Assembly: GCA_949775045.1 (NCBI GenBank)
Contig: OX459103.1
Span: 12,880,605-12,944,604 of the forward strand
DNA length: 64,000 nt
DNA from: Metridium senile
Lineage: Eukaryota; Cnidaria; Anthozoa; Actiniaria; Metridiidae
Direction of reading: 5' to 3'
Below are positions 19,966 through 31,140 of the stretch, piece by piece. The position numbers and the translations under genes are program-made. Numbering within the stretch: position 1 is the first letter of the stretch; the number at the start of each line of letters is the position of its first letter. The notes under the pieces were generated by a model. The model had not been told where the DNA came from and made no database searches. It worked only from the letters and a program-made list of their open reading frames with translations.

Positions 19966-22705
19966 TTTATCAGAAAGCTTAGATATTTCTAGACATTGTA
20001 CTCGGGGTCTAAGCGATCACTTTGAGTCGAAAACCCCGATTTTTTTGAACGACTTTTAGAGACCCCTCTGGTAGTCTATAGGGCATTCTGGGTAAGATTT
20101 TGTAGTTTTTCCTAAATAGAATTTTTCGGTTTTATCAGAAAGCTTAGATATTTCTAGACATTGTACTCGGAGTCTAAGCGATCAATTTGAGTCGAAAACC
20201 CCGATTTTTTTAACGACTTTTAGAGATACCTCTGATAGTCTATAGGGCATTCTGGGTAAGATTTTGTAGTTTTTCCTAAATAGAATTTTTGGGTTTTATC
20301 AGAAAGCTTAGATATTTTAAGACATTGTTCTCAGGGTCCTAGCAATTATTTTGAGTCGAAAACCCCGATTGTTTTGACACATTTTTAGCAAATCCCAAAG
20401 GCCATAAGGCATTCTGGGTATGATTTTGTAGTTTTTCCTAAATAAAATTTTTCGGTTTTATCAGAAAGCTTAGATATTTTTAGGCATTGTTCTCAGGGGC
20501 CTAGCGATCATTTTGAGTCGAAAACCCCGATTGTTTTGACATATTTTTAGCAAATCCCAAAGGCCATAAGGCATTCTGGGTATGATTTTGTAGTTTTTCC
20601 TAAATAAAATGTTTCGGTTTTATCAGAAAGCTTAGATATTTGTAGAAATTGTTCTCGGGGTCTAAGCGATCACTTTGAGTCGAAAACCCCGATTTTTTTT
20701 AACGACTTTTAGAGACCCCTCTGGTAGTCTATAGGGCATTCTGGGTAAGATTTTGTAGTTTTTCCTAAATAGAATTTTTGGGTTTTATCAGAAAGCTTAG
20801 ATATTTCTAGACATTGTACTCGGGGTCTAAGCGATCAATTTGAGTCGAAAACCCCGATTTTTTTTAACGACTTTTAGAGACCCCTCTGATAGTCTATAGG
20901 GCATTCTGGGTAAGATTTTGTAGTTTTTCCTAAATAGAATTTTTGGGTTTTATCAGAAAGCTTAGATATTTTAAGACATTGTTCTCAGGGTCCTAGCAAT
21001 TATTTTGAGTCGAAAACCCCGATTGTTTTGACACATTTTTAGCAAATCCCAAAGGCCATAAGGCATTCTGGGTATGATTTTGTAGTTTTTCCTAAATAAA
21101 ATTTTTCATTTTATCAGAAAGGTTAGATATTTCTAGACATTGTACTCGGGGTTTAAGCGATCACTTTGAGTCGAAAACCCCGATTTTTTTTAACGATTTT
21201 TAGAGACCCCTCTGGTAGTCTATAGGGCATTCTGGGTAAGATTTTGTAGTTTTTCCTAAATAGAATTTTTGGGTTTTATCAGAAAGCTTAGATATTTTTA
21301 GACATTGTTCTCAGGGTCCTAGCGATCATTTTGAGTCGAAAACCCCGATTGTTTTGACATATTTTTAGCAAATCCCAAAGGCCATAAGGCATTCTGGGTA
21401 TGATTTTGTAGTTTTTCCTAAATAAAATTTTTCGTTTTATCAGAAAGCTTAGATATTTCTAGACATTGTACTCGGGGTTTAAGCGATCACTTTGAGTCGA
21501 AAACCCCGATTTTTTTTAACGATTTTTAGAGACCCCTCTGGTAGTCTATAGGGCATTCTGGGTAAGATTTTGTAGTTTTTCCTAAATAGAATTTTTGGGT
21601 TTTATCAGAAAGCTTAGATATTTTTAGACATTGTTCTCAGGGTCCTAGCGATCATTTTGAGTCGAAAACCCCGATTGTTTTGACATATTTTTAGCAAATC
21701 CCAAAGGCCATAAGGCATTCTGGGTATGATTTTGTAGTTTTTCCTAAATAAAATTTTTCGTTTTATCAGAAAGCTTAGATATTTCTAGAAATTGTTCTCG
21801 GGGTCTAAGCGATCACTTTGAGTCGAAAACCCCGATTTTTTTTAAGGACTTTTAGAGACCCCTGTGGTAGTCTATAGGGCATTCTGGGTAAGATTTTGTA
21901 GTTTTTCCTAAATAGAATTTTTCGGTTTTATCAGAAAGCTTAGATATTTCTAGACATTGTACTCGGGGTCTAAGCGATCAATTTGAGTCGAAAACCCCGA
22001 TTTTTTTTAACGACTTTTAGAGACACCTCTGATAGTCTGTAGGGCATTCTGGGTAAGATTTTGTAGTTTTTCCTAAATAGAATTTTTGGGTTTTATCAGA
22101 AAGCTTAGATATTTTAAGACATTGTTCTCAGGGTCCTAGCAATTATTTTGAGTCGAAAACCCCGATTGTTTTGACACATTTTTAGCAAATCCCAAAGGCC
22201 ATAATGCATTCTGGGTATGATTTTGTAGTTTTTCCTAAATAAAATTTTTCGTTTTATCAGAAAGCTTAGATATTTCTAGAAATTGTTCTCAGGGGCCTAG
22301 CGATCATTTTGAGTCGAAAACCCCGATTGTTTTGACACATTTTTAGCAAATCCCAAAGGCCATAAGGCATTCTGGGTATGATTTTGTAGTTTTTCCTAAA
22401 TAAAATTTTTCGGTTTTATCAGAAAGCTTAGATATTTCTAGACATTGTACTCGGGGTCTAAGCGATCACTTTGAGTCGAAAACCCCGATTTTTTTTAACG
22501 ACTTTTAGAGACCCCTCTGGTAGTCTATAGGGCATTCTGGGTAAGATTGTGTAGTTTTTCCTAAATAGAATTTTTGGGTTTTATCAGAAAGCTTAGATAT
22601 TGTTAGACATTGTTCTCAGGGTCCTAGCGATCATTTTGAGTCGAAAACCCCGATTATTTTGACACATTTTTAGCAAATCCCAAAGGCCATAAGGCATTCT
22701 GGGTA
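19966..22705 (+). repeat. Satellite block between insertion copies 8 and 9
   Basis: Domain I monomers with hybrids. The stretch from about 20,600 to 21,900 is repeated at 27,870-29,160 with an offset of 7266 bp (markers aaaatgtttcgg at 20,607 and 27,873, and cagaaaggttag at 21,115 and 28,381). From 21,402 onward it belongs to the first 1932-bp unit. Confidence 0.82.
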
Positions 22706-23203
22706 TGTGTACGCGACAAAACCGAGGAAAGCTGGAACGAGTCAATATATGACTATTTATAGTTCACTAATTAGTTTTTTACGAGTGATCGATAGAGAGA
22801 AAGCTGCACTTTATAGTCGTTAAAGATATACAAGATTTTATGGTGTATTGATTGACTAGATCGGGAAATATTCGGTAAGAGATCATATAATATATTATCG
22901 TTATTGTAAGTTCGAGTTTTTAAGTATTGTATATGTGTTATTTGTAGTGAACCGCACAACGCACGAGTGAATCGAAGAAGTGATTATCTTACAAGTGAAT
23001 CACACGAATTTATCAATGTTTAGACCCTTTGAAAGCCTTGAAAGTGTGCGCGTAAACGAATTTCTTAATTGATGTAAAGATGTTTGAAGAAAGATTGATG
23101 AAAATAAAGACTTTGAGCGAATTAAAACCTACATTAGTTCACGAATAACCTGAATATTCCAAAGGCGCCAGACATCGTGACAGACAGTGGCGAGAAATCA
23201 GAA
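22706..23203 (+). mobile_element. LTR-retrotransposon fragment, copy 9
   Basis: Same segment and junctions. T at 23,065 (tttcttaattg, against tttcctaattg in copies 1-8) is shared only with copies 10 and 11. Upstream flank gattgtgtag with gaatttttggg, as before copy 5. Confidence 0.6.
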
Positions 23204-24637
23204 TTTATCAGAAAGCTTAGATATTTCTAGACATTGTACTCGGGGTCTAAGCGATCACTTTGAGTCGAAAACCCCGATTTTTTTGAACGACTTTTAGAGA
23301 CCCCTCTGGTAGTCTATAGGGCATTCTGGGTAAGATTTTGTAGTTTTTCCTAAATAAAATTTTTCGTTTTATCAGAAAGCTTAGATATTTCTAGACATTG
23401 TACTCGGGGTTTAAGCGATCACTTTGAGTCGAAAACCCCGATTTTTTTTAACGATTTTTAGAGACCCCTCTGGTAGTCTATAGGGCATTCTGGGTAAGAT
23501 TTTGTAGTTTTTCCTAAATAGAATTTTTGGGTTTTATCAGAAAGCTTAGATATTTTTAGACATTGTTCTCAGGGTCCTAGCGATCATTTTGAGTCGAAAA
23601 CCCCGATTGTTTTGACATATTTTTAGCAAATCCCAAAGGCCATAAGGCATTCTGGGTATGATTTTGTAGTTTTTCCTAAATAAAATTTTTCGTTTTATCA
23701 GAAAGCTTAGATATTTCTAGAAATTGTTCTCGGGGTCTAAGCGATCACTTTGAGTCGAAAACCCCGATTTTTTTTAAGGACTTTTAGAGACCCCTGTGGT
23801 AGTCTATAGGGCATTCTGGGTAAGATTTTGTAGTTTTTCCTAAATAGAATTTTTCGGTTTTATCAGAAAGCTTAGATATTTCTAGACATTGTACTCGGGG
23901 TCTAAGCGATCAATTTGAGTCGAAAACCCCGATTTTTTTTAACGACTTTTAGAGACACCTCTGATAGTCTGTAGGGCATTCTGGGTAAGATTTTGTAGTT
24001 TTTCCTAAATAGAATTTTTGGGTTTTATCAGAAAGCTTAGATATTTTAAGACATTGTTCTCAGGGTCCTAGCAATTATTTTGAGTCGAAAACCCCGATTG
24101 TTTTGACACATTTTTAGCAAATCCCAAAGGCCATAATGCATTCTGGGTATGATTTTGTAGTTTTTCCTAAATAAAATTTTTCGTTTTATCAGAAAGCTTA
24201 GATATTTCTAGAAATTGTTCTCAGGGGCCTAGCGATCATTTTGAGTCGAAAACCCCGATTGTTTTGACACATTTTTAGCAAATCCCAAAGGCCATAAGGC
24301 ATTCTGGGTATGATTTTGTAGTTTTTCCTAAATAAAATTTTTCGGTTTTATCAGAAAGCTTAGATATTTCTAGACATTGTACTCGGGGTCTAAGCGATCA
24401 CTTTGAGTCGAAAACCCCGATTTTTTTTAACGACTTTTAGAGACCCCTCTGGTAGTCTATAGGGCATTCTGGGTAAGATTGTGTAGTTTTTCCTAAATAG
24501 AATTTTTGGGTTTTATCAGAAAGCTTAGATATTGTTAGACATTGTTCTCAGGGTCCTAGCGATCATTTTGAGTCGAAAACCCCGATTATTTTGACACATT
24601 TTTAGCAAATCCCAAAGGCCATAAGGCATTCTGGGTA
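23204..24637 (+). repeat. Satellite block between insertion copies 9 and 10
   Basis: Satellite part (1434 bp, about nine monomers) of the 1932-bp unit. It opens with the gaacgactttt A body, then a body switch (ctaaataaaatttttcg), so the first full monomer is an A-start/B-end hybrid. It carries ctcggggtttaagcg, gacatatttttagc, ttttttttaaggac with cctgtggtag, tagtctgtagggc and ccataatgc. Confidence 0.85.
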
Positions 24638-25135
24638 TGTGTACGCGACAAAACCGAGGAAAGCTGGAACGAGTCAATATATGACTATTTATAGTTCACT
24701 AATTAGTTTTTTACGAGTGATCGATAGAGAGAAAGCTGCACTTTATAGTCGTTAAAGATATACAAGATTTTATGGTGTATTGATTGACTAGATCGGGAAA
24801 TATTCGGTAAGAGATCATATAATATATTATCGTTATTGTAAGTTCGAGTTTTTAAGTATTGTATATGTGTTATTTGTAGTGAACCGCACAACGCACGAGT
24901 GAATCGAAGAAGTGATTATCTTACAAGTGAATCACACGAATTTATCAATGTTTAGACCCTTTGAAAGCCTTGAAAGTGTGCGCGTAAACGAATTTCTTAA
25001 TTGATGTAAAGATGTTTGAAGAAAGATTGATGAAAATAAAGACTTTGAGCGAATTAAAACCTACATTAGTTCACGAATAACCTGAATATTCCAAAGGCGC
25101 CAGACATCGTGACAGACAGTGGCGAGAAATCAGAA
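24638..25135 (+). mobile_element. LTR-retrotransposon fragment, copy 10
   Basis: No difference from copy 9 seen by eye; carries the tttcttaattg marker at 24,997. Part of the 1932-bp tandem triplet. Confidence 0.6.
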
Positions 25136-26569
25136 TTTATCAGAAAGCTTAGATATTTCTAGACATTGTACTCGGGGTCTAAGCGATCACTTTGAGTCGA
25201 AAACCCCGATTTTTTTGAACGACTTTTAGAGACCCCTCTGGTAGTCTATAGGGCATTCTGGGTAAGATTTTGTAGTTTTTCCTAAATAAAATTTTTCGTT
25301 TTATCAGAAAGCTTAGATATTTCTAGACATTGTACTCGGGGTTTAAGCGATCACTTTGAGTCGAAAACCCCGATTTTTTTTAACGATTTTTAGAGACCCC
25401 TCTGGTAGTCTATAGGGCATTCTGGGTAAGATTTTGTAGTTTTTCCTAAATAGAATTTTTGGGTTTTATCAGAAAGCTTAGATATTTTTAGACATTGTTC
25501 TCAGGGTCCTAGCGATCATTTTGAGTCGAAAACCCCGATTGTTTTGACATATTTTTAGCAAATCCCAAAGGCCATAAGGCATTCTGGGTATGATTTTGTA
25601 GTTTTTCCTAAATAAAATTTTTCGTTTTATCAGAAAGCTTAGATATTTCTAGAAATTGTTCTCGGGGTCTAAGCGATCACTTTGAGTCGAAAACCCCGAT
25701 TTTTTTTAAGGACTTTTAGAGACCCCTGTGGTAGTCTATAGGGCATTCTGGGTAAGATTTTGTAGTTTTTCCTAAATAGAATTTTTCGGTTTTATCAGAA
25801 AGCTTAGATATTTCTAGACATTGTACTCGGGGTCTAAGCGATCAATTTGAGTCGAAAACCCCGATTTTTTTTAACGACTTTTAGAGACACCTCTGATAGT
25901 CTGTAGGGCATTCTGGGTAAGATTTTGTAGTTTTTCCTAAATAGAATTTTTGGGTTTTATCAGAAAGCTTAGATATTTTAAGACATTGTTCTCAGGGTCC
26001 TAGCAATTATTTTGAGTCGAAAACCCCGATTGTTTTGACACATTTTTAGCAAATCCCAAAGGCCATAATGCATTCTGGGTATGATTTTGTAGTTTTTCCT
26101 AAATAAAATTTTTCGTTTTATCAGAAAGCTTAGATATTTCTAGAAATTGTTCTCAGGGGCCTAGCGATCATTTTGAGTCGAAAACCCCGATTGTTTTGAC
26201 ACATTTTTAGCAAATCCCAAAGGCCATAAGGCATTCTGGGTATGATTTTGTAGTTTTTCCTAAATAAAATTTTTCGGTTTTATCAGAAAGCTTAGATATT
26301 TCTAGACATTGTACTCGGGGTCTAAGCGATCACTTTGAGTCGAAAACCCCGATTTTTTTTAACGACTTTTAGAGACCCCTCTGGTAGTCTATAGGGCATT
26401 CTGGGTAAGATTGTGTAGTTTTTCCTAAATAGAATTTTTGGGTTTTATCAGAAAGCTTAGATATTGTTAGACATTGTTCTCAGGGTCCTAGCGATCATTT
26501 TGAGTCGAAAACCCCGATTATTTTGACACATTTTTAGCAAATCCCAAAGGCCATAAGGCATTCTGGGTA
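25136..26569 (+). repeat. Satellite block between insertion copies 10 and 11
   Basis: Second repetition of the 1434-bp satellite part of the 1932-bp unit, with the same order of variant monomers as 23,204-24,637. Confidence 0.85.
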
Positions 26570-27067
26570 TGTGTACGCGACAAAACCGAGGAAAGCTGGA
26601 ACGAGTCAATATATGACTATTTATAGTTCACTAATTAGTTTTTTACGAGTGATCGATAGAGAGAAAGCTGCACTTTATAGTCGTTAAAGATATACAAGAT
26701 TTTATGGTGTATTGATTGACTAGATCGGGAAATATTCGGTAAGAGATCATATAATATATTATCGTTATTGTAAGTTCGAGTTTTTAAGTATTGTATATGT
26801 GTTATTTGTAGTGAACCGCACAACGCACGAGTGAATCGAAGAAGTGATTATCTTACAAGTGAATCACACGAATTTATCAATGTTTAGACCCTTTGAAAGC
26901 CTTGAAAGTGTGCGCGTAAACGAATTTCTTAATTGATGTAAAGATGTTTGAAGAAAGATTGATGAAAATAAAGACTTTGAGCGAATTAAAACCTACATTA
27001 GTTCACGAATAACCTGAATATTCCAAAGGCGCCAGACATCGTGACAGACAGTGGCGAGAAATCAGAA
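26570..27067 (+). mobile_element. LTR-retrotransposon fragment, copy 11 (last)
   Basis: Same as copies 9 and 10, with the marker at 26,929. It is the last insertion: none occurs in the remaining 36.9 kb. Confidence 0.6.
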
Positions 27068-30000
27068 TTTATCAGAAAGCTTAGATATTTCTAGACATTG
27101 TACTCGGGGTCTAAGCGATCACTTTGAGTCGAAAACCCCGATTTTTTTGAACGACTTTTAGAGACCCCTCTGGTAGTCTATAGGGCATTCTGGGTAAGAT
27201 TTTGTAGTTTTTCCTAAATAGAATTTTTCGGTTTTATCAGAAAGCTTAGATATTTCTAGACATTGTACTCGGAGTCTAAGCGATCAATTTGAGTCGAAAA
27301 CCCCGATTTTTTTAACGACTTTTAGAGATACCTCTGATAGTCTATAGGGCATTCTGGGTAAGATTTTGTAGTTTTTCCTAAATAGAATTTTTGGGTTTTA
27401 TCAGAAAGCTTAGATATTTTAAGACATTGTTCTCAGGGTCCTAGCAATTATTTTGAGTCGAAAACCCCGATTGTTTTGACACATTTTTAGCAAATCCCAA
27501 AGGCCATAAGGCATTCTGGGTATGATTTTGTAGTATTTCCTAAATAAAATTTTTCGGTTTTATCAGAAAGCTTAGATATTTGTAGAAATTGTTCTCGGGG
27601 TCTAAGCGATCACTTTGCGTCGAAAACCCCGATTTTTTTTAACGACTTTTAGAGACCCCTCTGTTAGTCTATAGGGCATTCTGGGTAAGATTTTGTAGTT
27701 TTTCCTAAATAGAATTTTTGGGTTTTATCAGAAAGCTTAGATATTGTAAGACATTGTTCTCAGGGTCCTAGCAATTATTTTGAGTCGAAAACCCCGATTG
27801 TTTTGACACATTTTTAGCAAATCCCAAGGCCATAAGGCATTCTGGGTATGATTTTGTAGTATTTCCTAAATAAAATGTTTCGGTTTTATCAGAAAGCTTA
27901 GATATTTGTAGAAATTGTTCTCGGGGTCTAAGCGATCACTTTGAGTCGAAAACCCCGATTTTTTTTAACGACTTTTAGAGACCCCTCTGGTAGTCTATAG
28001 GGCATTCTGGGTAAGATTTTGTAGTTTTTCCTAAATAGAATTTTTGGGTTTTATCAGAAAGCTTAGATATTTCTAGACATTGTACTCGGGGTCTAAGCGA
28101 TCAATTTGAGTCGAAAACCCCGATTTTTTTTAACGACTTTTAGAGACCCCTCTGATAGTCTATAGGGCATTCTGGGTAAGATTTTGTAGTTTTTCCTAAA
28201 TAGAATTTTTGGGTTTTATCAGAAAGCTTAGATATTTTAAGACATTGTTCTCAGGGTCCTAGCAATTATTTTGAGTCGAAAACCCCGATTGTTTTGACAC
28301 ATTTTTAGCAAATCCCAAAGGCCATAAGGCATTCTGGGTATGATTTTGTAGTTTTTCCTAAATAAAATTTTTCATTTTATCAGAAAGGTTAGATATTTCT
28401 AGACATTGTACTCGGGGTTTAAGCGATCACTTTGAGTCGAAAACCCCGATTTTTTTTAACGATTTTTAGAGACCCCTCTGGTAGTCTATAGGGCATTCTG
28501 GGTAAGATTTTGTAGTTTTTCCTAAATAGAATTTTTGGGTTTTATCAGAAAGCTTAGATATTTTTAGACATTGTTCTCAGGGTCCTAGCGATCATTTTGA
28601 GTCGAAAACCCCGATTGTTTTGACATATTTTTAGCAAATCCCAAAGGCCATAAGGCATTCTGGGTATGATTTTGTAGTTTTTCCTAAATAAAATTTTTCG
28701 TTTTATCAGAAAGCTTAGATATTTCTAGACATTGTACTCGGGGTTTAAGCGATCACTTTGAGTCGAAAACCCCGATTTTTTTTAACGATTTTTAGAGACC
28801 CCTCTGGTAGTCTATAGGGCATTCTGGGTAAGATTTTGTAGTTTTTCCTAAATAGAATTTTTGGGTTTTATCAGAAAGCTTAGATATTTTTAGACATTGT
28901 TCTCAGGGTCCTAGCGATCATTTTGAGTCGAAAACCCCGATTGTTTTGACATATTTTTAGCAAATCCCAAAGGCCATAAGGCATTCTAGGTATGATTTTG
29001 TAGTTTTTCCTAAATAAAATTTTTCGTTTTATAAGAAAGCTTAGATATTTCTAGAAATTGTTCTCGGGGTCTAAGCGATCACTTTGAGTCGAAAACCCCG
29101 ATTTTTTTTAACGACTTTTAGAGACCCCTGTGGTAGTCTATAGGGCATTCTGGGTAAGATTTTGTAGTTTTTCCTAAATAGAATTTTTGGGTTTTATCAG
29201 AAAGCTTAGATATTTGTAGAAATTGTTCTCGGGGTCTAAGCGATCACTTTGCGTCGAAAACCCCGATTTTTTTTAACGACTTTTAGAGACCCCTCTGTTA
29301 GTCTATAGGGCATTCTGGGTAAGATTTTGTAGTTTTTCCTAAATAGAATTTTTGGGTTTTATCAGAAAGCTTAGATATTGTAAGACATTGTTCTCAGGGT
29401 CCTAGCAATTATTTTGAGTCGAAAACCCCGATTGTTTTGACACATTTTTAGCAAATCCCAAGGCCATAAGGCATTCTGGGTATGATTTTGTAGTATTTCC
29501 TAAATAAAATGTTTCGGTTTTATCAGAAAGCTTAGATATTTGTAGAAATTGTTCTCGGGGTCTAAGCGATCACTTTGAGTCGAAAACCCCGATTTTTTTT
29601 AACGACTTTTAGAGACCCCTCTGGTAGTCTATAGGGCATTCTGGGTAAGATTTTGTAGTTTTTCCTAAATAGAATTTTTGGGTTTTATCAGAAAGCTTAG
29701 ATATTTCTAGACATTGTACTCGGGGTCTAAGCGATCAATTTGAGTCGAAAACCCCGATTTTTTTTAACGACTTTTAGAGACCCCTCTGATAGTCTATAGG
29801 GCATTCTGGGTAAGATTTTGTAGTTTTTCCTAAATAGAATTTTTGGGTTTTATCAGAAAGCTTAGATATTTTAAGACATTGTTCTCAGGGTCCTAGCGAT
29901 CATTTTGAGTCGAAAACCCCGATTGTTTTGACATATTTTTAGCAAATCCCAAAGGCCATAAGGCATTCTGGGTATGATTTTGTAGTTTTTCCTAAATAAA

Positions 30001-31140
30001 ATTTTTCGTTTTATCAGAAAGCTTAGATATTTCTAGACATTGTACTCGGGGTTTAAGCGATCACTTTGAGTCGAAAACCCCGATTTTTTTTAACGATTTT
30101 TAGAGACCCCTCTGGTAGTCTATAGGGCATTCTGGGTAAGATTTTGTAGTTTTTCCTAAATAGAATTTTTGGGTTTTATCAGAAAGCTTAGATATTTTTA
30201 GACATTGTTCTCAGGGTCCTAGCGATCATTTTGAGTCGAAAACCCCGATTGTTTTGACATATTTTTAGCAAATCCCAAAGGCCATAAGGCATTCTGGGTA
30301 TGATTTTGTAGTTTTTCCTAAATAAAATTTTTCGTTTTATCAGAAAGCTTAGATATTTCTAGAAATTGTTCTCGGGGTCTAAGCGATCACTTTGAGTCGA
30401 AAACCCCGATTTTTTTTAACGACTTTTAGAGACCCCTGTGGTAGTCTATAGGGCATTCTGGGTAAGATTTTGTAGTTTTTCCTAAATAGAATTTTTCGGT
30501 TTTATCAGAAAGCTTAGATATTTCTAGACATTGTACTCGGGGTCTAAGCGATCAATTTGAGTCGAAAACCCCGATTTTTTTAACGACTTTTAGAGACACC
30601 TCTGATAGTCTGTAGGGCATTCTGGGTAAGATTTTGTAGTTTTTCCTAAATAGAATTTTTGGGTTTTATCAGAAAGCTTAGATATTTTAAGACATTGTTC
30701 TCAGGGTCCTAGCAATTATTTTGAGTCGAAAACCCCGATTGTTTTGACACATTTTTAGCAAATCCCAAAGGCCATAATGCATTCTGGGTATGATTTTGTA
30801 GTTTTTCCTAAATAAAATTTTTCGTTTTATCAGAAAGCTTAGATATTTCTAGAAATTGTTCTCAGGGGCCTAGCGATCATTTTGAGTCGAAAACCCCGAT
30901 TGTTTTGACACATTTTTAGCAAATCCCAAAGGCCATAAGGCATTCTGGGTATGATTTTGTAGTTTTTCCTAAATAAAATTTTTCGGTTTTATCAGAAAGC
31001 TTAGATATTTCTAGACATTGTACTCGGGGTCTAAGCGATCACTTTGAGTCGAAAACCCCGATTTTTTTAACGACTTTTAGAGACCCCTCTGGTAGTCTAT
31101 AGGGCATTCTGGGTAAGATTTTGTAGTTTTTCCTAAATAG
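27068..31140 (+). repeat. Satellite block after the last insertion, still domain I type
   Basis: Monomers keep the domain I marker tttttgggttttatc. The first 2 kb resembles the block after insertion copy 8 (offset 7102, then 7266 bp). A 1634-bp duplication joins 27,555-28,262 to 29,189-29,896 (gcgtcgaaaac at 27,617 and 29,251; aaaatgtttcgg at 27,873 and 29,507). After that the match continues at 1308 bp (cctgtggtag at 29,127 and 30,435), so the second copy lacks two monomers. The end shares tagtctgtagggc and ccataatgc with the 1932-bp units. Confidence 0.82.
27555..30838 (+). repeat. 1634/1308-bp higher-order repeat
   Basis: Ten-monomer offset for the first 0.7 kb and eight-monomer offset afterward. 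The change of offset at about 28,263/29,897 corresponds to loss of 326 bp, exactly one A/B dimer, from the second copy or gain in the first. The right-hand limit is approximate. Confidence 0.7.

Larger units (their letters stand above)
21402..27197 (+). repeat. Three tandem 1932-bp higher-order units, each with one insertion
   Basis: Units are 21,402-23,333, 23,334-25,265 and 25,266-27,197. Each is about nine monomers of satellite plus one 498-bp insertion, and insertion copies 9, 10 and 11 are exactly 1932 bp apart. The 1932-bp offset match starts near 21,402 (before it gtatgatttt against gtaagatttt) and ends near 27,220 (aaataaaat against aaatagaat). I noticed no base difference among the three units by eye. 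Shared private marks are tagtctgtagggc, ccataatgcattctgg and tttcttaattg inside the insertion. Confidence 0.88.
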
